This document shows, in pieces, positions 8,628 to 16,846 of a stretch of DNA of 64,000 bases. The DNA comes from Paracoccaceae bacterium (GTDB taxonomy: Bacteria > Pseudomonadota > Alphaproteobacteria > Rhodobacterales > Rhodobacteraceae). Numbering within the stretch: position 1 is the first letter of the stretch; every line of letters starts with the position of its first letter. The position numbers and the translations under genes were made by a program. The stretch is taken from the NCBI GenBank assembly GCA_027489375.1, contig JAIXZW010000013.1, positions 405,520 through 469,519 of the forward strand, written 5' to 3'. A model generated the notes under the pieces. The model was not told the DNA's origin and did not search any database. It was given only the letters and a program-made list of their open reading frames with translations.

Positions 8628-11126
8628 ATGAAAACGCATGTCAAAGCTCTTGTCGTCGGCGGTGGTGCCGTCGGCAACGGGATCGCCTATCACCTTGCCA
8701 AGGCGGGGTGGGATACGATGCTGGTGGAGCGGGACGAGTTGACCTCGGGTTCCACATGGCATGCGGCGGGCTTGTTGCCGCTGTTCAACATGTCCTTCGC
8801 GACGACGCATATCCACAAATACTCGGTCGATTTCTACAAGGGGCTGGAGGCCGAGACGGGTCTGAACCCCGGCTTCTACGTGGTCGGCAACCTGCGCATG
8901 GCCCAGACGCAAGAGCGGATGGACGAATACATGCTTTATTCGTCGGTCGCCGAGACGGCTGGCGTTTACCACGAATTCATGACGCCCGCGCAGATCAAGG
9001 AGCGTTGGCCGCTGGTGCGGACCGATGACCTGAAGGGCGCGCTGTTCCATCCGCAGGACGGCTACATCAACCCCGCCGACGTGACGCAGGCGATGGCCAA
9101 GGGCGCGCGGATGCTGGGTGCCACCATCGAGCGGCGGATTCAGGTGGATGCCTATCGCTGGACGGGTTCGGAATGGATCGTGTCGGTCACGCGGATGGTG
9201 GAGCAGGGCGGCAACCTTGTGCCGTCGGACGAGAAATACGAAATCCACGCCGAGCATGTCGTGACCGCCACGGGCAACCATGCCCAGCGCACGGCGCGTC
9301 TGTTGGGGATCAAGATTCCGGCCATTCCGGTCGAACACCAGTATATCGTGACCGAGCCGGACCCCGCGCTGGTCGAATGGCGCAAGACCAACCCGCAGCA
9401 CCCCGTGCTGCGCGATGCCGATGCCAAGTGGTATGTGCGCGAAGAGCGGGGCGGCTGGATCCTTGGCCCCTATGAAAAGGGTGCGCCTGCGCGGTTCCTT
9501 TATGACGTGCCGCAGGGGTTCCGTGCGGACCTCTTCCCGCTCGACCTTGAACGGATCGAGGCGGAATACATGTCGATGATCCATCGTCTGCCGTCTTCGG
9601 AAACCGTGGGTCTGAAGGACGATTTCAACGGCCCGATCTGCTATACGCCGGACGGCAACCCGCTGGTCGGCCCCGCGCCGGGTCTGCGCAACATGTGGCT
9701 GGCCGAGGGCTTCAGCTTCGGGATCACCGCGGCGGGCGGGACGGGGTATTACCTTGCCCAGTTGATGACGCAAGGCGAGGCCGAGATCGACATGGCGAGC
9801 CTTGATCCCAAGCGCTACGGCAACTGGATGACGACCGAATACGCGGCGCGCAAGAACGAGGAATGCTACGACCACGTGTTCGTGCTGCACCACCCGGATG
9901 AGGAGCGCGAGGCGTGCCGCCCGCTGCGGACCGCCCCCGTCTATGACCGCCAGAAGGATCTGGGCGCGCAGTTCGGGCAGGTGAACGGCTGGGAACGCCC
10001 GATCTACTACGGCCCCAAGGATGCGCCCGCCGATTTCGACCACAATTCCCGCAGCTTCCGCCGTGGCGGCTGGTGGCAATATGCGGTCGAAGAGGCCAAG
10101 GCGATCCGCGAGACCGCCGGTCTGATCGACGCGACCGCATTCACCAAGCATATCGTGCGCGGACCGGGGGCGACGGCCTTCCTCGACTGGTTCACCTGCA
10201 ACGCGCTGCCCAAGGTGGGGCGGATCAACCTGACCTATGCGCTGACGGCGCATGGCACGACGCGGACGGAATATACCATCGTGCGCAATGGCGAGAACGA
10301 CTACTACCTCGTCTCGGCGGGGGCGTGGACGGCTTATGACGCCGATTACCTGAAGAAATGCGCCGAAGACTTCATGGGCAATGGCGGTGGTTACATCGAC
10401 ATCCATGACGTGACGACCCAGTGGGGGGTGTTCGCGCTTGCAGGGCCGAACAGCCGTGCGATCCTGAAGGAACTGGTAAAGGACGCCGATCCCGACACGG
10501 TGCTGTCGAACAAGCGCTTCCCGTGGCTGTCGGCGCGGAAGATCGAGCTTGGCATGTGCCCCGTCAACGCGATCCGCGTGGCCTATACGGGCGAGCTTGG
10601 CTGGGAACTTCACCATCCCATCGAGATGCAGCGCTACCTGTGGGACCAGTTGATGGTGGCGGGTGCGAAGCACGGGATGAAGCTGGTCGGCGCGCGGGCG
10701 CAGAACTGGCTGCGGCAGGAAAAGAGCTACCGCGCCTTCGGCAACGAGCTTGGCCGCGACGCGACCCCTCTGGAAGCCGCGCTGGACCGCTTCGTCGACC
10801 TGTCGAAGGACTTCCAAGGCAAGGACGCCATGCTCAAGACCGGCATCCGCAGCAAATGCGTGACCGTGCTGATCGACGGGCCGTCGGACACCGATCCGTG
10901 GGGCAAGGAAGCGCTGGTCATCAATGGCGAGAAGATCGGGCGTCTGACCAGTGGCGGCTATTCGGTGGCTTTCGGCAAGCAGATCGGCATGGGCTATGTG
11001 CGCCCCGATCTGGCGGAAGTGGGCACCAAGATGCAGGTCCGCATCAACCGCGAACTTTGGGATGCCGTGGTGGTGGAGGACAGCCCGTTCGATCCGACGA
11101 ACGCCCGCATCCGCGTGGATGGTTGA
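8628..11126 (+). CDS. Dimethylglycine/sarcosine dehydrogenase-like FAD and folate enzyme
   Basis: An 832-residue two-part enzyme that probably oxidises an N-methyl amine acid and passes the one-carbon unit to tetrahydrofolate. The N-terminal half is a DAO-type FAD domain with the dinucleotide motif GGGAVGNGIAYHLAKAGW (from about residue 10) and STWHAAGLLP, the likely flavin-attachment region. The C-terminal half (about 440-832) is GcvT-like, with GLIDATAFTKHIVRGPGA, YTGELGWELHHP and the barrel ending GYVRPDL. Length and order match dimethylglycine and sarcosine dehydrogenases; substrate cannot be fixed from sequence. Start ATG 8628 follows a GGAG; the longer open frame upstream is formed by the intergenic repeat. 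Confidence 0.88.
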   Translation: MKTHVKALVVGGGAVGNGIAYHLAKAGWDTMLVERDELTSGSTWHAAGLLPLFNMSFATTHIHKYSVDFYKGLEAETGLNPGFYVVGNLRMAQTQERMDEYMLYSSVAETAGVYHEFMTPAQIKERWPLVRTDDLKGALFHPQDGYINPADVTQAMAKGARMLGATIERRIQVDAYRWTGSEWIVSVTRMVEQGGNLVPSDEKYEIHAEHVVTATGNHAQRTARLLGIKIPAIPVEHQYIVTEPDPALVEWRKTNPQHPVLRDADAKWYVREERGGWILGPYEKGAPARFLYDVPQGFRADLFPLDLERIEAEYMSMIHRLPSSETVGLKDDFNGPICYTPDGNPLVGPAPGLRNMWLAEGFSFGITAAGGTGYYLAQLMTQGEAEIDMASLDPKRYGNWMTTEYAARKNEECYDHVFVLHHPDEEREACRPLRTAPVYDRQKDLGAQFGQVNGWERPIYYGPKDAPADFDHNSRSFRRGGWWQYAVEEAKAIRETAGLIDATAFTKHIVRGPGATAFLDWFTCNALPKVGRINLTYALTAHGTTRTEYTIVRNGENDYYLVSAGAWTAYDADYLKKCAEDFMGNGGGYIDIHDVTTQWGVFALAGPNSRAILKELVKDADPDTVLSNKRFPWLSARKIELGMCPVNAIRVAYTGELGWELHHPIEMQRYLWDQLMVAGAKHGMKLVGARAQNWLRQEKSYRAFGNELGRDATPLEAALDRFVDLSKDFQGKDAMLKTGIRSKCVTVLIDGPSDTDPWGKEALVINGEKIGRLTSGGYSVAFGKQIGMGYVRPDLAEVGTKMQVRINRELWDAVVVEDSPFDPTNARIRVDG

Positions 11127-11137
11127 GAGGGCGGAAG

Positions 11138-11214
11138 CGGGGGGCCAGCCCCCCCAGTCCATCGGTTTCTTGAACCGATGGCGAAACCGATGGACTACCC
11201 CCGGGATATTTGGG
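11138..11214 (-). repeat. AAATATCC palindromic element, copy 2 (with long inverted repeat)
   Basis: In minus orientation it reads CCCAAATATCCCGGGGG, then a structured spacer, then a G-run/C-run hairpin. The spacer has a perfect 14-base inverted repeat (11156-11169 with 11183-11196) and a competing 9-base hairpin (11159-11167 with 11173-11181), so two folds are possible. It lies just downstream of the flavoprotein stop. Confidence 0.8.
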
Positions 11215-11222
11215 AAAAGAAG

Positions 11223-11250
11223 AAAGGGCGCGGCGAAGGCTGCGCCCTTT
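11223..11250. terminator. Bidirectional terminator between convergent genes
   Basis: AAAGGGCGC (11223-11231) pairs perfectly with GCGCCCTTT (11242-11250), with A- and T-rich ends on both strands. It serves the plus-strand flavoprotein gene and the minus-strand DeoR gene. Confidence 0.8.
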
Positions 11251-11255
11251 CTTCG

Positions 11256-11996
11256 TCAGGCCATATGGTGGGCCGCGCCAGCGGGAAGCCAGTCGGGGCG
11301 CGGGGTGGTGGTGATCAAAGTGCCAAGCGCAGAGAGCGGGGCGATGGCCCAAGGGCTGGTTGCGCCGAGTTTGTCGGACGTGGCGAGGACGGCGACTTCG
11401 GCTGCGCTTCTGACGAGGGTGGCTTTCAGCGCCGCCTCTTCGGGGTCGCCTGTGGTCAGGCCGGTTTCGGTATGGATGCCGGTCACGCCAAGGAGGCACA
11501 GGTCGGCGCGGAGGCGGGAATAGGCCTCTTGCGCTACGGGTCCGGCGGCAACCATCGAGTGGCGGAAGATGCGCCCGCCGATCAGGATGATGTCGATTCC
11601 CGCATGGCCTTCGAGTGCCGCAGCGAAGGCGGGGCTGTGGGTTATGACGGTGCAGGACAGATCGCGCGGAAGGGCATCGGGCAGACATTGATGCGTGGTT
11701 CCGCCGTCCACTACGATGGTCATTCCGTTCCGAAACAGGCGGGCCGCACCATGCGCAAGTCTGCGCTTTTCATCCTGTGCGATGGCCGCCCTGTCGGCAA
11801 AGGGGCGGTGGGTCGGTGAAAGGGGAAGTGCGCCGCCGTGAACGCGCAAGAGGTGCCCTTCGGCTGCCAGTTCGCGCAGGTCGCGGCGGATCGTATCTTC
11901 GGAGGTGCCGAAGGCGGCTGCGGCCTCGGTCGCGACGATGCGGCCGGTGGTCGCGAGGCGTTCCAGCAGGAGGGCGCGGCGATGGGTGGTCAGCAT
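11256..11996 (-). CDS. DeoR/GlpR-family transcriptional regulator
   Basis: A repressor of about 246 residues. The N-terminal DeoR helix-turn-helix reads RRALLLERLATTGRIVATEAAAAFGTSEDTIRRDLRELAAEGHLLRVHGGA; the rest is the DeoRC sugar-phosphate sensor domain, with IVVDGGTTHQCL and IILIGGRIFRHSMVAAGP. ATG 11996 (MLTTHRRALL) is the usual start; the open frame extends 17 codons upstream, but those codons would cover the likely operator. The effector is probably a phosphorylated sugar. It is divergent from the DUF4406 gene and convergent with the dehydrogenase gene, so its target is not obvious. Confidence 0.88.
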   Translation of the reverse strand: MLTTHRRALLLERLATTGRIVATEAAAAFGTSEDTIRRDLRELAAEGHLLRVHGGALPLSPTHRPFADRAAIAQDEKRRLAHGAARLFRNGMTIVVDGGTTHQCLPDALPRDLSCTVITHSPAFAAALEGHAGIDIILIGGRIFRHSMVAAGPVAQEAYSRLRADLCLLGVTGIHTETGLTTGDPEEAALKATLVRSAAEVAVLATSDKLGATSPWAIAPLSALGTLITTTPRPDWLPAGAAHHMA

Positions 11997-12012
11997 TGTT
12001 GCCCGATGTTGC

Positions 12013-12032
12013 GCATTATTGCATGATAATGC
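12013..12032. promoter_or_regulatory. Candidate DeoR operator
   Basis: GCATTAT-TGCATG-ATAATGC is a perfect inverted repeat with 7-base arms, 17 bases from the regulator start and 42 bases from the divergent gene. Its AT-rich arms stand out from the GC-rich surroundings. A self-regulatory site is the simplest reading. Confidence 0.55.
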
Positions 12033-12073
12033 ACGAATCAGCGCCAACTGGCAAGCATCGGAGGTGGACGAGG

Positions 12074-12445
12074 ATGACCGAACGCATGATGATCCTGATC
12101 GCGGGGCCGTATCGGTCTGGCACGGGGGACGATCCGGTACGGATGGCGGCCAATTTGGCGCGGTTGGAGGAGGCGGCCTTTCCGATTTTTGCCAAGGGGC
12201 ATGTGCCGATGATCGGGGAGTGGGCGGCCTTGCCGATCCTGCGCGGGGCGGGGGGCGGCGCGGTAGGCAGCCCGCCCTATGATGCCGTGATGCACCCGAC
12301 GGCGCATCGTTTGCTGGCGAAATGCGATGGCGTGCTGCGATTGGCGGGCGACTCGGCGGGGGCGGATCAGGATGTCAGGATCGCACGGGAACGCGGCTTG
12401 CCGGTCTGGTTCGATCTGGCAGAGATACCGGAGGCGACGGGCTAG
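12074..12445 (+). CDS. DUF4406 / nucleoside 2-deoxyribosyltransferase-like small protein
   Basis: A 123-residue protein. It begins MTERMMILIAGPYRSGTGDD, a glycine-rich start resembling the nucleotide-binding edge of nucleoside 2-deoxyribosyltransferase-fold proteins, and continues with HVPMIGEWAALPIL and a CDGVLRLAGDSAGADQDVRIARERGLPVWF segment typical of DUF4406. The biochemical role of this group is not established. A GAGG precedes ATG 12074. Its divergence from the DeoR gene across a palindrome suggests shared control. Confidence 0.75.
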   Translation: MTERMMILIAGPYRSGTGDDPVRMAANLARLEEAAFPIFAKGHVPMIGEWAALPILRGAGGGAVGSPPYDAVMHPTAHRLLAKCDGVLRLAGDSAGADQDVRIARERGLPVWFDLAEIPEATG

Positions 12446-12469
12446 TGCTGCGGCGCGGTGGCGTCGGCT

Positions 12470-13273
12470 TCACCCCGCATTCGCCGCCAGCCATGCCTGC
12501 CACTGGCTTGCGCTGCCGTTGAAGGCGTTGAGGTCGACTTCGCCGGGGACGCCGGGGACGGCTCCGGTGCTGGAGTATTGCCAGAAGGTCCAGGGGCGGC
12601 CGCCGTAAAGCGCGTCGGGGTGGGCGGCGACGGAGCGGAGCCAGAAGTCGTAGGGGCCGACGCGCCAGAGCTGGGTGTCGCGGTAGAAATCAACGCTCGT
12701 GTAGATCACGGGGCGCTTGCCGTAGTGGGCTTCGATCGCTTGCAGGAAGATGCGGGCTTCGGAGCGGATCACGGCACCGGAGCGGCGGATCGTGCAGGTG
12801 GGGGAGAAGGGTGTCCATTCGAGGTCGAGGACGGGGGGAAGGCTGCCTGCCTCGCGCGGGACGTGGCGGATGAACCAGCGGGCTTGTTCGGCGGCGGGGC
12901 GGCAGTGGTAGAAGAAATGATAGGCCCCGTGGGCCACGCCTGCGCGGCGGGCGGCGCGCCAGTTGTCGCGGAAGGCGGGGTCGAGGATGTCGCCGCCCTC
13001 GGTCGCTTTCAGCCACGCGAAGGTGACGCCGTTGGCGCGGGCGGTGCGCCAGTCGATCTGCGGCTGGTGGCGCGAGGCGTCGATGCCGTGGACGGGGTGG
13101 TCCTGCGGGGCGCGGAAGCCGAAGTCATGCGGGGCGGTGTCGGCGAAGTTGAGCCTTGGCGCGGGTTGGCCGTAGGTGGCGGGGGCAACCGATGGCGCGG
13201 GCGCGCTGCCGCAGGCGGCGAGGGTGAGGGCGAAGAGGAGGGAGAGCGCGCGGATCATGCCGGTATGGTGCAT
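12470..13273 (-). CDS. GH25 lysozyme-like lipoprotein
   Basis: A 267-residue glycoside hydrolase family 25 (Ch-lysozyme-type) protein, predicted to cut peptidoglycan. A lipoprotein signal ends at LAAC (Cys21), so it is probably anchored in the envelope; MIRALS at codon 6 is an alternative start. GH25 landmarks: HGIDASRHQPQIDW (Asp65), FAWLKATEG, GAYHFFYHC, the catalytic-type LDLEW, PVIYTS and a final PWTFWQYSSTG. It stands downstream of the flavoenzyme gene on the same strand without overlap. Confidence 0.88.
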   Translation of the reverse strand: MHHTGMIRALSLLFALTLAACGSAPAPSVAPATYGQPAPRLNFADTAPHDFGFRAPQDHPVHGIDASRHQPQIDWRTARANGVTFAWLKATEGGDILDPAFRDNWRAARRAGVAHGAYHFFYHCRPAAEQARWFIRHVPREAGSLPPVLDLEWTPFSPTCTIRRSGAVIRSEARIFLQAIEAHYGKRPVIYTSVDFYRDTQLWRVGPYDFWLRSVAAHPDALYGGRPWTFWQYSSTGAVPGVPGEVDLNAFNGSASQWQAWLAANAG

Positions 13274-13336
13274 GATCCGCAGGGGTCTGTCACCTGCCCG
13301 TTCGGAGGCGCGGGCAGGCGGCGGGCGGCAAGCCGC

Positions 13337-14410
13337 CTAGCCGAAGCGGGCGGGGTCGAGCGCGGCGACGAGGTCGGCGGAGAGGCCGGTCGCACGCCCC
13401 CCGATCAGGTCGGCGGCGAGTTGGCTTGCAGCGGGCGAGGACTGGAAGCCGTAGCCGCCCTGCCCTGCCAGCCAGAAGAAGGCGGGGTCGCGGGCATCGC
13501 GGCCGATCACCAGCACGCGGTCGGGCGAGAAGGTGCGAAGGCCGGCCCAGTTGGAAATCAGGCGGGTGACGGGTTCGCTGACCATCTCTTCATAGCGCGC
13601 GAGGCCTTCGGCGAGGACCATGTCGTCGGCCCATGCGTCATGCGGGTCCATCGGGTGTTCCTCGGCGGGCGAGACGATGAGCGCGCCTGCGTCGGGTTTG
13701 GCGTACCACGTCTCGCCCGCGCCGAAGATCATCGGCCAGCGCGACAGGTCATGCCCGCCGGGGGCGGGGATGCGGGCCATCGAGCGGCGGTTGGGCTGGA
13801 AGCCGAGCGGCTGGACGCCCGCCATTTTCGCAATCACGTCGACCCATGCGCCTGCGGCGTTGATCAGGGTGGTGGCGGTGAAGTCCTCGCCCCCTGCAGT
13901 GACGGTCCAGCCCGTGGCGGTGCGGGTGATGGCGGTGACGGGGGCGCCGGTGGCGATGCGGGCACCGCGGGACCGCGCCTCGCGTGCGAAGTTCTGGAGG
14001 AGGAGGTCGGTGTCGATGTCCCAGGCGTGGTCGGCATGGGCGGCGAAGGCAACCTGATCGTTGAGGACGGGGACCATCGACCGCGCCTCGTCCGGTGTGA
14101 CGGGGGTCATGTGCATCGTATCGACGTCGTGGCGGAAGGCGTCGCCCTCCTCCGCCTTGGCGACGATCAGGAGGCCGCGCGGGGTGAGGAGGTCGGGATG
14201 GCTGCGGAAGTGGTCGCCCGAAGCGAGGGAGAGTTCCACCACCGCAGGCGCGCCGTAGCGCGGTTCGTAAAGGGCGGCGGAACGGCCCGAGGCGTGGTGG
14301 GCGAGGTTCGACTCCGTCTCGACCAGCGCGACGCTGCCGAGTTCGGAGAGGCGGGCGGCTGCCGACACGCCGGCAATGCCGCCGCCGATGATGAGGAAAT
14401 CGGTGTTCAT
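13337..14410 (-). CDS. FAD-dependent D-amino-acid dehydrogenase-like (DAO family)
   Basis: A 357-residue flavoenzyme beginning MNTDFLIIGGGIAGVSAAARL, the FAD-binding motif. HHASGRSAALYEPRYG and the C-terminal FWLAGQGGYGFQSSPAAS resemble catabolic D-arginine dehydrogenase (DauA) more than glycine oxidase. It probably oxidises a D- or secondary amino acid to a keto acid. ATG 14410 was preferred over earlier codons because the FAD motif should start near residue 7. It is followed by the GH25 gene after 63 bases. Confidence 0.82.
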   Translation of the reverse strand: MNTDFLIIGGGIAGVSAAARLSELGSVALVETESNLAHHASGRSAALYEPRYGAPAVVELSLASGDHFRSHPDLLTPRGLLIVAKAEEGDAFRHDVDTMHMTPVTPDEARSMVPVLNDQVAFAAHADHAWDIDTDLLLQNFAREARSRGARIATGAPVTAITRTATGWTVTAGGEDFTATTLINAAGAWVDVIAKMAGVQPLGFQPNRRSMARIPAPGGHDLSRWPMIFGAGETWYAKPDAGALIVSPAEEHPMDPHDAWADDMVLAEGLARYEEMVSEPVTRLISNWAGLRTFSPDRVLVIGRDARDPAFFWLAGQGGYGFQSSPAASQLAADLIGGRATGLSADLVAALDPARFG

Positions 14411-14526
14411 GAGCGCGTCATTGCACGTCGGGCGGGTGGACGCCACGACAAGCGCGACGGGTTTTGATCAAATGCGACAGAGAGGGTGCGGTCTGCGCCT
14501 TGTCTGACCCGCCCGCGCCGCTGCGG

Positions 14527-14590
14527 CCCCCGTCGCAGGGGGGCTGTCTGCTCCCCACGGCGCAAGGCGCCTCCCCCCGAGGATATTTGG
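14527..14590 (-). repeat. AAATATCC palindromic element, copy 3
   Basis: In minus orientation it reads CCAAATATCCTCGGGGGG, then GGCGCCTTGCGCC and a G/C-run hairpin. It is head-to-head with copy 4, the two cores about 40 bases apart. Both lie in the 364-base gap between the flavoenzyme and the BMP protein gene, which holds no gene. Confidence 0.8.
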
Positions 14591-14631
14591 ACAGCGTGAA
14601 GGGGACAGAGGCGCCTTTCCCTTCATCCTTG

Positions 14632-14689
14632 CCCAAATACTCGCAGGGGGTGAGGCCCGTCAGGGCCGAGGGGGGCGGCGGCCCCCCTT
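14632..14689 (+). repeat. AAATATCC palindromic element, copy 4
   Basis: CCCAAATACTCGCAGGGGG is followed by GGCCC-GTCA-GGGCC and GGGGGGC-GGCG-GCCCCCC. It is inverted relative to copy 3. Confidence 0.8.
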
Positions 14690-14727
14690 TTGCGAAAGGT
14701 GTAAAGCGTGCTGTTGGCACCAATAGA

Positions 14728-14754
14728 AAAGGCCCGCCACAAGGGCGGGCCTTT
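14728..14754 (-). terminator. Terminator of the purine operon
   Basis: On the minus strand AAAGGCCCGCC and GGCGGGCCTTT form a perfect 11-base stem with a 5-base loop, followed by TTTTCTATTGG. It is 21 bases past the stop of the BMP protein gene. Confidence 0.85.
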
Positions 14755-14774
14755 CCCGAGCGTTCAGGCGGCGA

Positions 14775-15872
14775 TCAGGACGGGATGTCGCCCGTGATGC
14801 CTTCGACGTAGAAGTTCATGCCGAGCAGTTCACCATCCGGCGCGGTTGCGCCTTCGGCGAGCCATGCCGAGCCGTCCTGCTTGTTGATCGGGCCGGTGAA
14901 GGGGTGGTAGGTGCCCGCGCCGATGGAGTCGCGCAGCGCCTCGGCCTCGGCCTTGACGTCTGCGGGAACGGCATCGGTGATTTCGCCGATCTGCACTTCG
15001 CCGCCGCCGATGCCTTCCCAGACGTCGACCTGGGCGTAGGAGCCGTCAAGCAGCGCGCCGACGCGCTTGATGTAATAGGGTGCCCAGTTGTCGATGATCG
15101 ACGAGACGCGGGGCGACGGCTTGTATTCCGACATGTCCGACGCCTGACCGAAGCCGATCACCTTGCCCTCTGTCTTGGCCGCTTCGGCAAGCGGAGCGGT
15201 CGAGTCGGTGTGCGAGGCGATGACGTCGACGCCCTGGTCGATGAGCGCCTTGGCCGCATCGGCTTCCTTGGCGGGGTCGAACCAGGTGAAGGCCCAGACG
15301 ACCGAGAGTTCGACCGCGGGGTTCGCCTTTTTGGCGTGGAGGTAGTAGGAGTTGATGCCCATCACCACTTCGGGGATCGGGAAGGAGCCGATGTAGCCGA
15401 TCTTGTTGGTCTTGGTCATCTTGCCCGCGATGTGGCCCTGAACGGCGCGGCCTTCGTAGAAGCGGGCGTTGTAGGTCGAGACGTTGGCGCTGTCGCGCTT
15501 GTAGCCCGTGGCGTGTTCGAACTTCACATCGGGGAATTTGGCGGCGACGGCGTTGGTCGCGTCCATGTAGCCGAAGGAGGTGGTGAAGATGATGTTGCAG
15601 CCCGAGAGCGCCATCTGCGTCAGCGCGCGTTCGGCATCGGCGCCTTCGGGGACGTTTTCCTGCCAGACGACTTCGACCTTGTCGCCGTATTCCTGCTGGA
15701 CGGCGAGCGCGCCCTGATGGTGCTGGAAGGTCCAGCCGCCGTCACCGATCGGGCCAACGTAGATGAAACCGGCCTTCACCTTTTCGAGGCCCTGCGCGAA
15801 GGCGAGCTTGCCGCCCATCATGGTTGCGAAACCAAGCGCTGCGCCGCCTTTCAGGATCGATCTTCTTTGCAT
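14775..15872 (-). CDS. BMP-family ABC transporter substrate-binding protein (purine/nucleoside)
   Basis: A 365-residue periplasmic lipoprotein-family (PnrA/BMP) binding protein. It starts MQRRSILKGGAALGFATMM, a twin-arginine-like signal ending around LAFAQG; ATG 15872 is preceded by GGGGAAT, which decides the start. The mature part has KAGFIYVGPIGDGGWTFQHH, the BMP ligand region, and IGYIGSFPIPEVVMGINSYY. Its place as the last gene after xdhABC and the nucleoside-type ABC genes points to purine bases or nucleosides as the ligand. A strong terminator follows. Confidence 0.88.
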   Translation of the reverse strand: MQRRSILKGGAALGFATMMGGKLAFAQGLEKVKAGFIYVGPIGDGGWTFQHHQGALAVQQEYGDKVEVVWQENVPEGADAERALTQMALSGCNIIFTTSFGYMDATNAVAAKFPDVKFEHATGYKRDSANVSTYNARFYEGRAVQGHIAGKMTKTNKIGYIGSFPIPEVVMGINSYYLHAKKANPAVELSVVWAFTWFDPAKEADAAKALIDQGVDVIASHTDSTAPLAEAAKTEGKVIGFGQASDMSEYKPSPRVSSIIDNWAPYYIKRVGALLDGSYAQVDVWEGIGGGEVQIGEITDAVPADVKAEAEALRDSIGAGTYHPFTGPINKQDGSAWLAEGATAPDGELLGMNFYVEGITGDIPS

Positions 15873-15916
15873 TTCTATTCCCCTCATACGGGCTTTCGCC
15901 CCCTGTTAAATGCCCC

Positions 15917-16846
15917 TTAGCGTGAGGCGTGGAAGTTCTGTCCGAGCGCGGCTGGCGCGTTCATCGAAGCCCTGCCCTTGCCCGAGGACATGATCACCAA
16001 CACGAGAATGGTTATCAGATAGGGTGACATGGACAAGTATTGCACAGGTATAGCCGCTCCGGCTGCCTGAAGGTTGAGCTGGAGCACGGTGATCCCGCCG
16101 AAAAGATAGGCACCGAGCAGGATGCGCCACGGACGCCAGCTTGCGAAGACGACGATGGCGAGGGCGATCCAGCCTGCGCCTGCTGTGATCCCGTCGGTCC
16201 ATTGCGGGACGCGGACGAGGCTGATGTAGGCGCCGCCCAATCCGGCCATCGCGCCGCCGAACATGATGGCGAGCATGCGGATGCGGATCACCTTGTAGCC
16301 CAGCGCGTGTGCGGCATCGTGGCTTTCGCCCACGGCGCGCAGAATCAGTCCGGTGCGGGTGTATTTCAGAACGGCCCAGACGGCGGCAACGATGAGGATG
16401 GAGGCGTAGACCACCCAGTCATGGGAGAAGAGGATGCGGCCCAGGGCCGGAATATCGGACAGCGGCCCCAGCGGCACCACGCCGGTCGGCGGCGGTTTGA
16501 TGCCGTTGTAGCCCTGCCCGATCATGGACGACAGGCCAAGGCCGAAGAGCGTGAGGGCGAGGCCCGTCGCCACCTGATTGGACAGGAAATACTGCGTCAG
16601 CACGCCGAAGATCAGCGACAGCAACGCGCCACCCACAGCCCCGCCAAGGAAGCCCAGATAAGGGTTCCCCGTGGCGACCGCCGTGACGAAGCCGCAGATC
16701 GCGCCCATGATCATCATCCCCTCGACCCCGAGGTTCAGCACTCCCGCCTTTTCCACGACCAGCTCGCCGATGGCGGCAAGGATGATCGGGACCGAGGCCA
16801 CCATGAGCGAGGCGATGAGGATGGCCGGATTGATTCCACCAAGCAT
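15917..16846 (-). CDS. ABC transporter permease, nucleoside/BMP type (second subunit)
   Basis: A 309-residue inner-membrane permease with about nine hydrophobic segments and the family signature EKAGVLNLGVEGMMIMGAICGF. It starts MLGGINPAILIASLM at ATG 16846, whose A is shared with the preceding permease stop (TGATG), so the two permeases are coupled. A GGAGG lies 8 bases upstream. It forms a heterodimeric channel with the next entry for import of purines, presumed from the operon. Confidence 0.9.
   Translation of the reverse strand: MLGGINPAILIASLMVASVPIILAAIGELVVEKAGVLNLGVEGMMIMGAICGFVTAVATGNPYLGFLGGAVGGALLSLIFGVLTQYFLSNQVATGLALTLFGLGLSSMIGQGYNGIKPPPTGVVPLGPLSDIPALGRILFSHDWVVYASILIVAAVWAVLKYTRTGLILRAVGESHDAAHALGYKVIRIRMLAIMFGGAMAGLGGAYISLVRVPQWTDGITAGAGWIALAIVVFASWRPWRILLGAYLFGGITVLQLNLQAAGAAIPVQYLSMSPYLITILVLVIMSSGKGRASMNAPAALGQNFHASR

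Noticed and set aside
8277..11162. A 961-codon minus-strand open frame opposite the dehydrogenase gene
   Set aside because: The plus frame has complete FAD and GcvT motifs; the antisense product is Arg/His-rich without domains.
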